Under the pieces are notes generated by a model. That model had not been told where the DNA came from. It saw nothing but the letters and a program-made list of their open reading frames with translations, and did not search any database. Below are positions 1 through 5,395 of a DNA stretch of 6,658 nt, piece by piece; position 1 is the first letter of the stretch, and every line of letters begins with the position of its first letter. Source of the DNA: UBA791 sp963602355 (GTDB lineage Bacteria; Cyanobacteriota; Vampirovibrionia; Gastranaerophilales; Gastranaerophilaceae); NCBI GenBank assembly GCA_963602355.1, contig CAVCIU010000067.1, positions 1-6,658 of the forward strand, given 5' to 3'. The position numbers were made by a program, and so were the translations under genes.

Positions 1-259
1 CTAATACACGCACACCTAAGTTCATTTTTTCAATTTCTTGAATTGCTTCTAAACCGTTTTTTTCTGGCATGTTCATATCCATAATAACTACGTCTGGGTG
101 ATATTTTTTAATTAAACTCATACCCATTGTAGCATTTGTTGATGTACCAACTACATTGAACATTCCTTCTGAACTTACTAATTCACTTACCCCTGCTAAA
201 TGATCATAATTATCATCTATCAACAAAACTTTAGTTTTAGATTTAAATTCACGTCTCAT
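1..259 (-). CDS. Response regulator, receiver domain (partial, C-terminus off the left edge)
   Basis: The visible 86 residues are the first two thirds of a CheY-like receiver domain, which takes a phosphoryl group from a sensor kinase. The acidic pocket is D15-D16 in VLLIDDN, and the phospho-acceptor is D61 in VVIMDMNMPEKNG. The pattern 'DxNMPxxNGLEAI' is typical of NarL/CheY-type regulators. The gene is cut before the conserved Thr and Lys, so the output domain is unknown; a DNA-binding regulator is likely but not shown. The ATG at 257-259 is supported by purine-rich AGGGGG (complement of 266-271) at a workable distance. It is transcribed away from rmuC, sharing an upstream region with several inverted repeats. 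I found no convincing -35/-10 pair for this strand. Confidence 0.9.
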   Translation of the reverse strand, partial: MRREFKSKTKVLLIDDNYDHLAGVSELVSSEGMFNVVGTSTNATMGMSLIKKYHPDVVIMDMNMPEKNGLEAIQEIEKMNLGVRVL

Positions 260-388
260 GTGGTTCCCCCTAGTCCTTTTATATGTCCCTTTTTTTATTT
301 TCTTGTCTTCTACACTGTATATACTACATTCTTTTTACGATATGTACATCAACAAAAAGGTTAAAATTAGACCATTTAGAGGTTATAT

Positions 389-404
389 AAAGGTCTAAAC
401 CTTT
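389..404. repeat. Inverted repeat AAAGGT-CTAA-ACCTTT in the divergent intergenic region
   Basis: Perfect 6-bp arms surround a 4-base centre. A further half copy, TTAGACC at 367-373, is complementary to GGTCTAA at 392-398, so two pairings compete over 367-404. No T-tract follows, so this is more like a protein-binding site or an RNA fold than a terminator. It lies between the response-regulator start and the rmuC promoter, upstream of the latter. Confidence 0.45.
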
Positions 405-414
405 GGGTGTATAT

Positions 415-430
415 TTGGTATATAAACCAA
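415..430. repeat. Inverted repeat TTGGT-n6-ACCAA upstream of rmuC
   Basis: The 5-bp arms at 415-419 and 426-430 are perfect, with the centre ATATAA. The core GGT...ACC resembles that of the palindrome at 389-404. The site lies just upstream of the predicted rmuC -35 box (443-448), a position where an activator or repressor could act. Chance is a real alternative in DNA this AT-rich. Confidence 0.35.
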
Positions 431-442
431 TATTTACAATAG

Positions 443-472
443 TTTTCATTAATCATCTATATATGGTATACT
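443..472 (+). promoter_or_regulatory. Predicted sigma-70-type promoter of rmuC
   Basis: The -10 hexamer TATACT at 467-472 carries an extended -10 element (TGG at 464-466). A weak -35, TTTTCA at 443-448, lies 18 bp upstream. Transcription would begin near 478-480, giving a leader of about 18 nt that holds the Shine-Dalgarno sequence AGAGGAGA (483-490). Confidence 0.55.
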
Positions 473-496
473 TAATTTATTAAGAGGAGATTTTGT

Positions 497-1576
497 ATGG
501 AAATTATCATTTTTTTAGTTGGTTTACTTATTGGTATCACTGTTACAACCATATTTTTCAAGGCTTTTCAGAAGTCATCTAAATCTATGACAGATGAATT
601 AGTTGAACAAATGAAGCTTCAATTTGAAAATACTGCTAATAAAGTTTTTAAAGAAAGTAGTGAAGAATTTTCTAATGTTAATAAAGAAAAATTGGAGGAT
701 TTTTTCTCTAAATTTAAGGAAAAAATAGAAGATTTTGAAAAAAGAACTGAACAAAATTTTAAAGAAGAAACAGTTAAATTTACTCGTTTTGACGAAAATA
801 TAAAATCATTCTTAGAGGCTGGAAGTCAAATTTCTCAAAATACAAACTCTCTAATTTCTGTAATGAAATCTGATAACAGAACTCAAGGTCATTGGGGCGA
901 AATCGTTTTAGAACGTGTTTTAGAAGCTTCTAATTTACGTAAAGATGAAGAGTTTCTTATCCAAAAAAGTTTAGGCGAAGGTAGACCTGATGCAATTGTA
1001 CTTTTGCCAGATAAACGTTGCGTAATGATTGATGCTAAAACATCTTTTTCTTCTTGGTATGAATACTTGAATGCAGAAGATGATGAAACAAGAGCTGAAA
1101 AATTAAAAGAATTTAAGGATTCTACAAAAGCTCACATTCAAGGTCTTACAAAACGTGATTACACTACTTATGAGGATTATACAGGTTGTGAATACGTATT
1201 AATGTTTATTCCAATCGAAAGTTGTTATTCATTGATGTTTTGCGAAGATTGCACTCTTTGGGAATATGCTTGGAAAAACAATGTTATGCCTGTTTCCCCA
1301 TCAACACTCCTTGCAACTCTAAAAATCATCAACTCAATGTTAGTTGTAAATAGACAAAAAGACAATGCGGTTGAAATTTCAAGACTATGTACAAAAATGC
1401 TTGATAAGTTTGCGGATATGTTAAAAGATGTATTGAGCGCTAAAAAATCAATTGCAAATGCTTTAGTTAAACTTCAAGGTAAGGATAATATTCTATCAAA
1501 CATTGATAAGATAAAAGATTTAGGAGGAAAGATGTCTAAAACAATCCCTGAATTACCAGAGGATATAGAAGAATAG
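497..1576 (+). CDS. rmuC: RmuC-family DNA recombination protein (predicted nuclease)
   Basis: RmuC proteins limit rearrangements at inverted repeats in E. coli and carry a predicted PD-(D/E)xK-type nuclease domain. This 359-residue protein begins with one membrane segment (residues 2-20, hydrophobic, then Lys-rich), which would anchor it inside the membrane. A charged coiled-coil-like stretch follows (about 30-110). The RmuC domain starts at GHWGEIVLERVLE (131-143). Candidate catalytic residues are D165 in GRPD and D179-A-K181 in MIDAKTSF. The later family blocks YVLMFIPIES (233-242) and VMPVSPSTLLATL (263-275) are also present. E. coli RmuC is about 475 residues, so the coiled-coil region is short here. 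The ATG at 497 has a strong AGAGGAGA site 6 nt upstream. The gene appears monocistronic, ending at the 1582-1619 hairpin. Confidence 0.93.
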   Translation: MEIIIFLVGLLIGITVTTIFFKAFQKSSKSMTDELVEQMKLQFENTANKVFKESSEEFSNVNKEKLEDFFSKFKEKIEDFEKRTEQNFKEETVKFTRFDENIKSFLEAGSQISQNTNSLISVMKSDNRTQGHWGEIVLERVLEASNLRKDEEFLIQKSLGEGRPDAIVLLPDKRCVMIDAKTSFSSWYEYLNAEDDETRAEKLKEFKDSTKAHIQGLTKRDYTTYEDYTGCEYVLMFIPIESCYSLMFCEDCTLWEYAWKNNVMPVSPSTLLATLKIINSMLVVNRQKDNAVEISRLCTKMLDKFADMLKDVLSAKKSIANALVKLQGKDNILSNIDKIKDLGGKMSKTIPELPEDIEE

Positions 1577-1581
1577 TTTAA

Positions 1582-1619
1582 AAAGAAGAGGCGAAGCCTA
1601 ATGGCTTCGCCTCTTCTTT
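1582..1619. terminator. Bidirectional intrinsic terminator between rmuC and the 63-residue gene
   Basis: Perfect 17-bp arms (1582-1598 and 1603-1619) enclose the loop TAAT. The stem is AAAGAAG-rich at its base and GC-rich (GGCGAAGCC) at the top. It starts 5 nt after the rmuC stop. The leftward small gene's stop codon (1618-1620) runs into the stem itself. The leftward transcript ends in a better U-run (TTCTTTTT) than the rightward one (TTCTTTA), but both orientations can work. Confidence 0.88.
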
Positions 1620-1809
1620 ACATTTCGCAGATAATTCTGTACATAGAATCGGCATCGTCTTTTAATTGATTTACAAGTGGTGATACATTACAAATTTTTT
1701 CACAATCAAAATTGTTTTGACAAAAACCTTCAAGTACTACTAGATTGTTGTATACATTATCAATCAAAATTTTTAATTTATGCTCTTCGTTGTCGTTTAG
1801 AACTCCCAT
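1618..1809 (-). CDS. Small hypothetical protein, 63 residues, four cysteines
   Basis: I do not recognise a family. The protein is acidic and mostly helix-compatible. It has cysteines at 30, 36, 40 and 61, three of them close together (C-x5-C-x3-C), and no membrane segment or signal peptide. The cysteines could bind metal or form disulfides; this is inference. I chose the ATG at 1807-1809 because AGGAG (complement of 1817-1821) sits 7 nt upstream. An in-frame GTG at 1873-1875 would add 22 residues, but it lacks a ribosome site and would place coding sequence over the palindrome at 1876-1891. The gene is a stand-alone unit with its own promoter-like sequence and a hairpin on either side, which supports a real transcribed gene. 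A chance ORF cannot be fully excluded. Confidence 0.62.
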   Translation of the reverse strand: MGVLNDNEEHKLKILIDNVYNNLVVLEGFCQNNFDCEKICNVSPLVNQLKDDADSMYRIICEM

Positions 1810-1816
1810 AATTGTT

Positions 1817-1821
1817 CTCCT
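1817..1821 (-). promoter_or_regulatory. Ribosome binding site that fixes the start of the 63-residue gene
   Basis: The minus strand reads AGGAG here, separated by 7 nt from the ATG at 1807-1809. Nothing comparable precedes the upstream in-frame GTG, so this site decides the start in favour of the 63-residue form. Confidence 0.7.
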
Positions 1822-1875
1822 ATTGTTTAATCTTTTCCACTTCTTTATTTTATCAATAGGTGCAGAAATTTTCAC

Positions 1876-1891
1876 CTAGCCAGTTGGCTAG
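1876..1891. promoter_or_regulatory. Operator-like palindrome CTAGCCA-GT-TGGCTAG
   Basis: The arms are perfect 7-mers (1876-1882 and 1885-1891) around a 2-base centre. On the minus strand the palindrome begins 2 nt after a perfect TATAAT box (1899 down to 1894). The expected transcription start, near 1887, therefore falls inside it. That is the classic position for a repressor operator. A second reading is a short 5' hairpin in the mRNA, since the site also lies in the untranslated leader. Confidence 0.5.
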
Positions 1892-1893
1892 TT

Positions 1894-1899
1894 ATTATA
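1894..1899 (-). promoter_or_regulatory. Predicted -10 box of the 63-residue gene
   Basis: The minus strand reads TATAAT. I see no good -35 hexamer at 16-18 bp; the nearest candidate, TTCAAT (complement of 1920-1925), is 20 bp away. The promoter may therefore be weak or depend on an activator. The predicted leader is about 75-80 nt. Confidence 0.4.
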
Positions 1900-1935
1900 T
1901 ATATGTTCATTTAGTTAAAATTGAATTATTGTAAA

Positions 1936-1968
1936 AAAGAAGGCGAAACCAAAGGTTTCGCCTTCTTT
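1936..1968 (-). terminator. Intrinsic terminator of the GGDEF gene
   Basis: Perfect 15-bp arms (1936-1950 and 1954-1968) enclose a 3-base loop. On the minus strand the stem is followed by a run of six or more T residues, the hallmark of an intrinsic terminator. It begins 17 nt after the stop of the GGDEF gene. Its sequence closely matches the 1582-1619 hairpin (shared AAAGAAG base and GGCGAA-CC top). Confidence 0.88.
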
Positions 1969-1985
1969 GATATTTTTCTAAATTA

Positions 1986-2858
1986 TTAATACTCTAAGTT
2001 AATTTGAGAGAATTGAATAATTTTGTTTTTACCACGTCTTTTAGCATTGTAAAGAGCATGCTCTGCGTATCTGATGATTGTATTAGCATCTTCTTCAACA
2101 TTTGCTAAGCAAGGATATGTTGAAATACCGCCAGAAATTGTGATTGGGTGTCTTTCTTCTTCACCTGCTGGAATGAATTCCATTTTTTCGATATCTCTTC
2201 TAAATCTTTCTGCGAATAAGAAAGCATTATCTTCTGATGTATTTGGAAGAATAAGGATAAATTCTTCATCACCATATCTTGTTAAAACGTCTTCTTTTCT
2301 TACCATTTGTTTTAATTTTTCAGCAAGATTTTTTAATAAAACGTCGCCCCATTCATAACCGTACATATCGTTAACAACTTTGAAGAAGTCGATATCGAAT
2401 AATAAGCATGAAAGTGGAGTTTTATAACGTCTAGCACGAGCGATTTCTTGGTCTAAACGTTCTTGTAAGTATTTTCTGTTATGTAAACCTGTCAATTCGT
2501 CTGTTGTTGAAACTTTGTTGATTTTATCTTTGTATTCTTTAATTTTCAACATTGAACGAACTCTGATTAATAACTCATCTTTGTTCACTGGAGAAGAAAT
2601 GAAATCATAACTTTCTGCTCTTACTGTAACATCTGTAAATACAGGACCTACAAATAATACAGGAACTTTGAATTTTGTTACCATTAATTCGTCTTTTAGA
2701 TTTGGTACATCTTCTAAAATTATTAAGCTAGGAACCACACCTTCGTATTCTTTTAGTGTGCTAGCATCTTCTAATCTAACATTAATATCTTCAATGCCTT
2801 GTAGCATTTCAACTAATTTAGATTCTGATTTTGTTGTGTAAATTGCTATATTGCTCAT
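1986..2858 (-). CDS. Degenerate receiver-GGDEF protein (diguanylate cyclase family, variant active site)
   Basis: The 290-residue protein has a receiver-like fold (about 3-106) and a GGDEF domain (about 115-283). GGDEF domains make cyclic di-GMP from two GTP. Family landmarks are DELTGLHNRKY (120-130), FDIDFFK (154-160), NDMYGYEWGD (163-172, with Y where His is usual), ISGGIS (241-246) and AEHALYNAKRRGKN (265-278). The signature motif is GDEEF (196-200) rather than GGDEF or GGEEF, so the second Gly is Asp. The inhibitory I-site RxxD is intact (RKED, 187-190), five residues before the motif. The receiver lacks the N-terminal acidic pair, has E49 where the phospho-Asp should be, and has S89 where the Lys of 'KP' should be, so ordinary phosphorylation is unlikely. 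The ATG is supported by GGAG (complement of 2865-2868). It may be a weak cyclase or a c-di-GMP receptor. Confidence 0.9.
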   Translation of the reverse strand: MSNIAIYTTKSESKLVEMLQGIEDINVRLEDASTLKEYEGVVPSLIILEDVPNLKDELMVTKFKVPVLFVGPVFTDVTVRAESYDFISSPVNKDELLIRVRSMLKIKEYKDKINKVSTTDELTGLHNRKYLQERLDQEIARARRYKTPLSCLLFDIDFFKVVNDMYGYEWGDVLLKNLAEKLKQMVRKEDVLTRYGDEEFILILPNTSEDNAFLFAERFRRDIEKMEFIPAGEEERHPITISGGISTYPCLANVEEDANTIIRYAEHALYNAKRRGKNKIIQFSQINLEY

Positions 2859-2893
2859 TTATTTCTCCATTTTTGTGTGTTGAAGTCATATCA

Positions 2894-2922
2894 ATTATAT
2901 ATTAATAATAAAAAAAATACAA
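2894..2922 (-). promoter_or_regulatory. Predicted promoter of the GGDEF gene
   Basis: On the minus strand the -10 is TATAAT (2899 down to 2894) and the -35 candidate is TTGTAT (2922 down to 2917), with the ideal 17-bp spacing. The -35 matches only its TTG part. The promoter lies in the 75-bp gap after metW, so this gene can be transcribed separately from the upstream operon. Confidence 0.5.
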
Positions 2923-2933
2923 TATGTTAAGGG

Positions 2934-3545
2934 TTAGTTTGATAGCACAAATACGGCTTCTTCTGCAAGAAGATTTGGCATGAGTCTAAGCAATTTATCC
3001 CTACGAACTTGCGAATGGTTAAGGTAAATTGATTTAAGTATTTTTATGTTATTTTTTTTAGCAAATTCAAAGAAATCTCTGATTGTCAAAAGGTGAATGT
3101 TTGGTGTGTTGTACCATTCAAAAGGTAGCATTTTTGAAACAGGCATTTTTCCGTTTAAAAGCAAATATAATCTAACCTTCCAATATCCAAAGTTAGGAAA
3201 ACTAACTATAACTTTTTTGCCAACTCTTAGCATTTCTTTTATTACAAAATCCGGTTTTTCAGTTGCTTGAACTGTTCTATTTAAGACAACGTAGTCGTAT
3301 TCCTTATCAGAAAACTGAACTAAACCTTCATCAATATCGCCTTGAATTGTGCAAACACCGTTTTCGATAGAGTTGATTACAGAGTCTTGATTGATTTCAA
3401 TGCCTTTACCTACAACATGTTTTTGGTCGATAAGCATTTTTAAAAGAGTGCCGTCTCCACAGCCCAAATCAAGCACTTTTGAATTTTCTTCAATAATTTG
3501 CGTAATAAGAGAATAGTTTAAATGTAGGCCTCTACTGTTTTCCAT
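2934..3545 (-). CDS. metW: MetW-like class I SAM-dependent methyltransferase
   Basis: MetW is a methyltransferase-fold protein known mainly from proteobacteria, where it partners MetX (homoserine acyltransferase) in methionine synthesis. The 203 residues match the usual family length and carry nearly the whole MetW signature. SAM motif I is VLDLGCGDG (24-32), followed by an acidic residue at the end of strand 2 (E50). Next come QGDIDEGL (68-75), YVVLNRTVQAT (85-95), MLRVGKKVIVSFPNFGYWKVR (105-125), GKMPVS (132-137) and TPNIHLLT (147-154). The start overlaps the end of the yihY gene by 14 nt, pointing to translational coupling, and only a weak purine-rich ribosome site (GGAAATAAAAG) precedes it. 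No metX lies in the window. The family match is firm; the role in methionine synthesis here is inference. Confidence 0.88.
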   Translation of the reverse strand: MENSRGLHLNYSLITQIIEENSKVLDLGCGDGTLLKMLIDQKHVVGKGIEINQDSVINSIENGVCTIQGDIDEGLVQFSDKEYDYVVLNRTVQATEKPDFVIKEMLRVGKKVIVSFPNFGYWKVRLYLLLNGKMPVSKMLPFEWYNTPNIHLLTIRDFFEFAKKNNIKILKSIYLNHSQVRRDKLLRLMPNLLAEEAVFVLSN

Positions 3546-4389
3546 TTTCTTTTATTTCCAATCTGTTGTAGACTTCTGAATTTATAGCGGCACCAATCAA
3601 GATTAAGATTGATGTGTAATATAACCATACCATTAAGACTGCGAAAGCCCCGATTGTACCGTATACAAAGTTATAAGTATGCAAGCTATTAACGTAAATC
3701 GCAAATCCGCCAGAACCGATTAACCAAGAAATACAGAAGAAGAATGTTCCAGGTACTGTGCTCTTTATTTTCAAAATTTCAGAACCCTTCAAATCTGGTA
3801 GTAAAAGGTATTGCAAAAATCCCATTACATATAGTGCTACGAATGCAATCGGCCAACGTAAGACCATCCACATTGTGGCAAATTCTTGTGCTAAACCTAA
3901 ATATGTTACGCAGAAATTGATAATGATTTTACCAAAGATAATCAAGTTTATTGTTAAAAATAAAACTGCCGTATTTACGCAAACCATAAGGAAAGCAACC
4001 GCACGAGTGTATAAAAATGAACGTGTCTCACCAATCTTATAAGCTCTATTCAGCCCTTTAGCAAGAATGGCAAGCATGTTTGTTGTTAAGAAGCATGTGA
4101 TAATAAAACCTAATGCCGCCCAATAACCGCCTTTATCATAGAAAATAACTTCCTTCAAAACAGTCTGTACAAGACTCATTGAATCTCCTGGCATGATTCT
4201 TGACATAAATGCAAAAATTGGGTGCATAAATTCGTGTTTTCCTGCCCAACCAAAAATACCTGTTAAGAATAGGATTAGTGGAAAAATTCCCAAGCAGAAC
4301 ATATAGCTCATTTCTGAAGCCATTCCAAAGAAATCGTTATCTACGACTGATTTTATTAATCGTTTTAAATATACAATTATCCTTTTCAT
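3532..4389 (-). CDS. YihY/BrkB family inner-membrane protein
   Basis: This 285-residue polytopic membrane protein has about six predicted membrane segments, near residues 24-47, 88-112, 128-153, 174-198, 211-233 and 243-268. Family marks are the early MASEMSYMFCLGIFPLILFL (23-42) and the C-terminal TYNFVYGTIGAFAVLMVWLY (238-257), followed by the segment ending GAAIN (266-270). The family was once called ribonuclease BN after a mis-assignment; E. coli RNase BN is ElaC/RNase Z, so nuclease activity should not be assumed. Its molecular role is not settled; transport or envelope functions have been suggested. Its ATG overlaps the DHH gene's stop codon by one base (TAATG), and its 3' end overlaps metW, so it is the middle gene of a tight three-gene operon. 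Confidence 0.9.
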   Translation of the reverse strand: MKRIIVYLKRLIKSVVDNDFFGMASEMSYMFCLGIFPLILFLTGIFGWAGKHEFMHPIFAFMSRIMPGDSMSLVQTVLKEVIFYDKGGYWAALGFIITCFLTTNMLAILAKGLNRAYKIGETRSFLYTRAVAFLMVCVNTAVLFLTINLIIFGKIIINFCVTYLGLAQEFATMWMVLRWPIAFVALYVMGFLQYLLLPDLKGSEILKIKSTVPGTFFFCISWLIGSGGFAIYVNSLHTYNFVYGTIGAFAVLMVWLYYTSILILIGAAINSEVYNRLEIKENGKQ

Positions 4390-5354
4390 TAAAATTCCTG
4401 TTTGTGAATTTGGTTAACAATTCTTTTTACAGCATCTTCTGCAGAAGCTTTGATTGTACAACCAGCAGCAAACTTGTGTCCACCGCCATTAAAAGTTTCA
4501 CACACTTTTGCAATATCAATGTGCTTACTACGCATTGAAGCTTTGAAAACTTTGTCGCCAATTTCTTTTAATACAAAAGAAACTTCTGTACTGTTGATAG
4601 AACGTAAAGTTTCTGCAATGCCGTCAGTGTAATCACCTTTAGCATTAAATTTATCTAAATCCTTTTTGTATACAATTAGGTATGCAATTTTATCGTCGTC
4701 CATAAATTGAGCTTTGTTCACGCAATAATTTTGGAATAAAACAAGACCTTTTGATTTGTTTTCATAACATTTTTTGTAAACATCTACTGGCTTAACACCC
4801 ATTTCAACTAAATCAGCTGCAATTCTAAGAGATTCTGCAGATGTATTGTCAAATCTAAATGCGCCGGTGTCTGTTAAGATTGATGTGTACAAACTCAATG
4901 CTACATTTTCTGAAATTTTCCAGTTTAATTCTTTTGCAACTTCATAAATAACTTCGCCAGCAGAGCTTGCATCGCCTTTTACTCTTGCAAAATCACCATA
5001 TCCATTATTTGTTTTATGGTGATCTAAATTTATTGTAAATTTAGCTTTATCAAAAAGAATTTGAGCGTCCATTAATCTATCTAACGCAGCTAAATCAACT
5101 GCTATAACTAAATCGTAAACCATTGATTTATCAATATCATCAAGAGTTTTTATCTCCTTAATATGAGGGAGATATTGGTAAATAGACGGAATATGTGAAA
5201 GTGCTAACATGCTAGGTTTTTTCTTGAAATTATCTTGCAATAATCCGCACATGGCAGTCATTGAACCTAAAGCATCGCCGTCTGGATTTACGTGTGTTAC
5301 AATAAGTATGTTCTTTGATTTATTTATGATATCATTCAAGTCAATTAAATTCAT
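4389..5354 (-). CDS. DHH/DHHA1 family phosphoesterase, NrnA-like (oligoribonuclease/pAp phosphatase type)
   Basis: Proteins of this type cleave short oligonucleotides (nanoRNA), pAp, or linear dinucleotides left from cyclic-di-nucleotide breakdown, using a two-metal centre. Counting from the ATG at 5352-5354, the 321-residue protein (B. subtilis NrnA is 313) has motif I HVNPDGDALGS (21-31; ligands H21, D25 and D27). It also has D87 in AVDLA, the DHH triad at 111-113, D162 in LTDTGAFRF, and the DHHA1 substrate motif FNGGGHKFAAG (288-298). All expected metal ligands are present, so it should be active; the exact substrate cannot be read from sequence. The frame is open further upstream to a TTG at 5415-5417, but that would overlap the divergent DUF721 gene and give an N-terminus unlike the family. 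It heads the operon with yihY and metW. No clear Shine-Dalgarno sequence precedes the chosen ATG. Confidence 0.88.
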   Translation of the reverse strand: MNLIDLNDIINKSKNILIVTHVNPDGDALGSMTAMCGLLQDNFKKKPSMLALSHIPSIYQYLPHIKEIKTLDDIDKSMVYDLVIAVDLAALDRLMDAQILFDKAKFTINLDHHKTNNGYGDFARVKGDASSAGEVIYEVAKELNWKISENVALSLYTSILTDTGAFRFDNTSAESLRIAADLVEMGVKPVDVYKKCYENKSKGLVLFQNYCVNKAQFMDDDKIAYLIVYKKDLDKFNAKGDYTDGIAETLRSINSTEVSFVLKEIGDKVFKASMRSKHIDIAKVCETFNGGGHKFAAGCTIKASAEDAVKRIVNQIHKQEF

Positions 5355-5395
5355 AGGTATTATTTTACCACGAATAAAAAAGAAGAAAGATTTAT
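5355..5395. promoter_or_regulatory. Compact divergent control region between the DHH and DUF721 genes
   Basis: Only 41 bp separate the two start codons, so the promoters must overlap each other or the coding regions. Candidates are weak. Rightward there is TATTAT at 5358-5363, with TTCAAG 17 bp upstream. Leftward there is TATAAA (5396 down to 5391), with TTGAAT (5417 down to 5412) 15 bp upstream, inside the DUF721 gene. An imperfect palindrome GGTATTATTTTACC (5356-5369) lies against the DHH start. Shine-Dalgarno sequences are poor on both sides (AGAAGAAAGA before DUF721). Confidence 0.3.

Noticed and set aside
260..350. A sigma-70 promoter for the response regulator
   Set aside because: Several TATA-like hexamers exist on the minus strand (for example TATACA, 321 down to 316), but none has an acceptable -35 at 16-18 bp.
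355..430. CRISPR-like repeats in the region upstream of rmuC
   Set aside because: The repeats are short inverted motifs with irregular spacing, not identical direct repeats with equal spacers.
1810..1875. GTG-initiated 22-residue extension of the small gene
   Set aside because: It has no ribosome site, and it would put coding sequence against the palindrome and ahead of a well-placed AGGAG with an internal ATG.
2074..2358. Rightward open frame opposite the GGDEF gene
   Set aside because: It is antisense to a clearly conserved domain, with no ribosome site and no recognisable protein features; it is a shadow frame.
2901..2933. T-rich tract after metW as an intrinsic terminator
   Set aside because: The minus strand has a long T-run, but no stable hairpin precedes it.
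3758..4042. Rightward open frame opposite the YihY gene
   Set aside because: It is a shadow of a conserved membrane protein, with biased composition and no family signature.
3532..4389. Naming the YihY/BrkB protein ribonuclease BN
   Set aside because: The name comes from a historical mis-assignment; a six-segment membrane protein without nuclease motifs should not be called an RNase.
4278..4538. Rightward open frame across the yihY/DHH junction
   Set aside because: It is antisense to two conserved coding ends, with no supporting signals.
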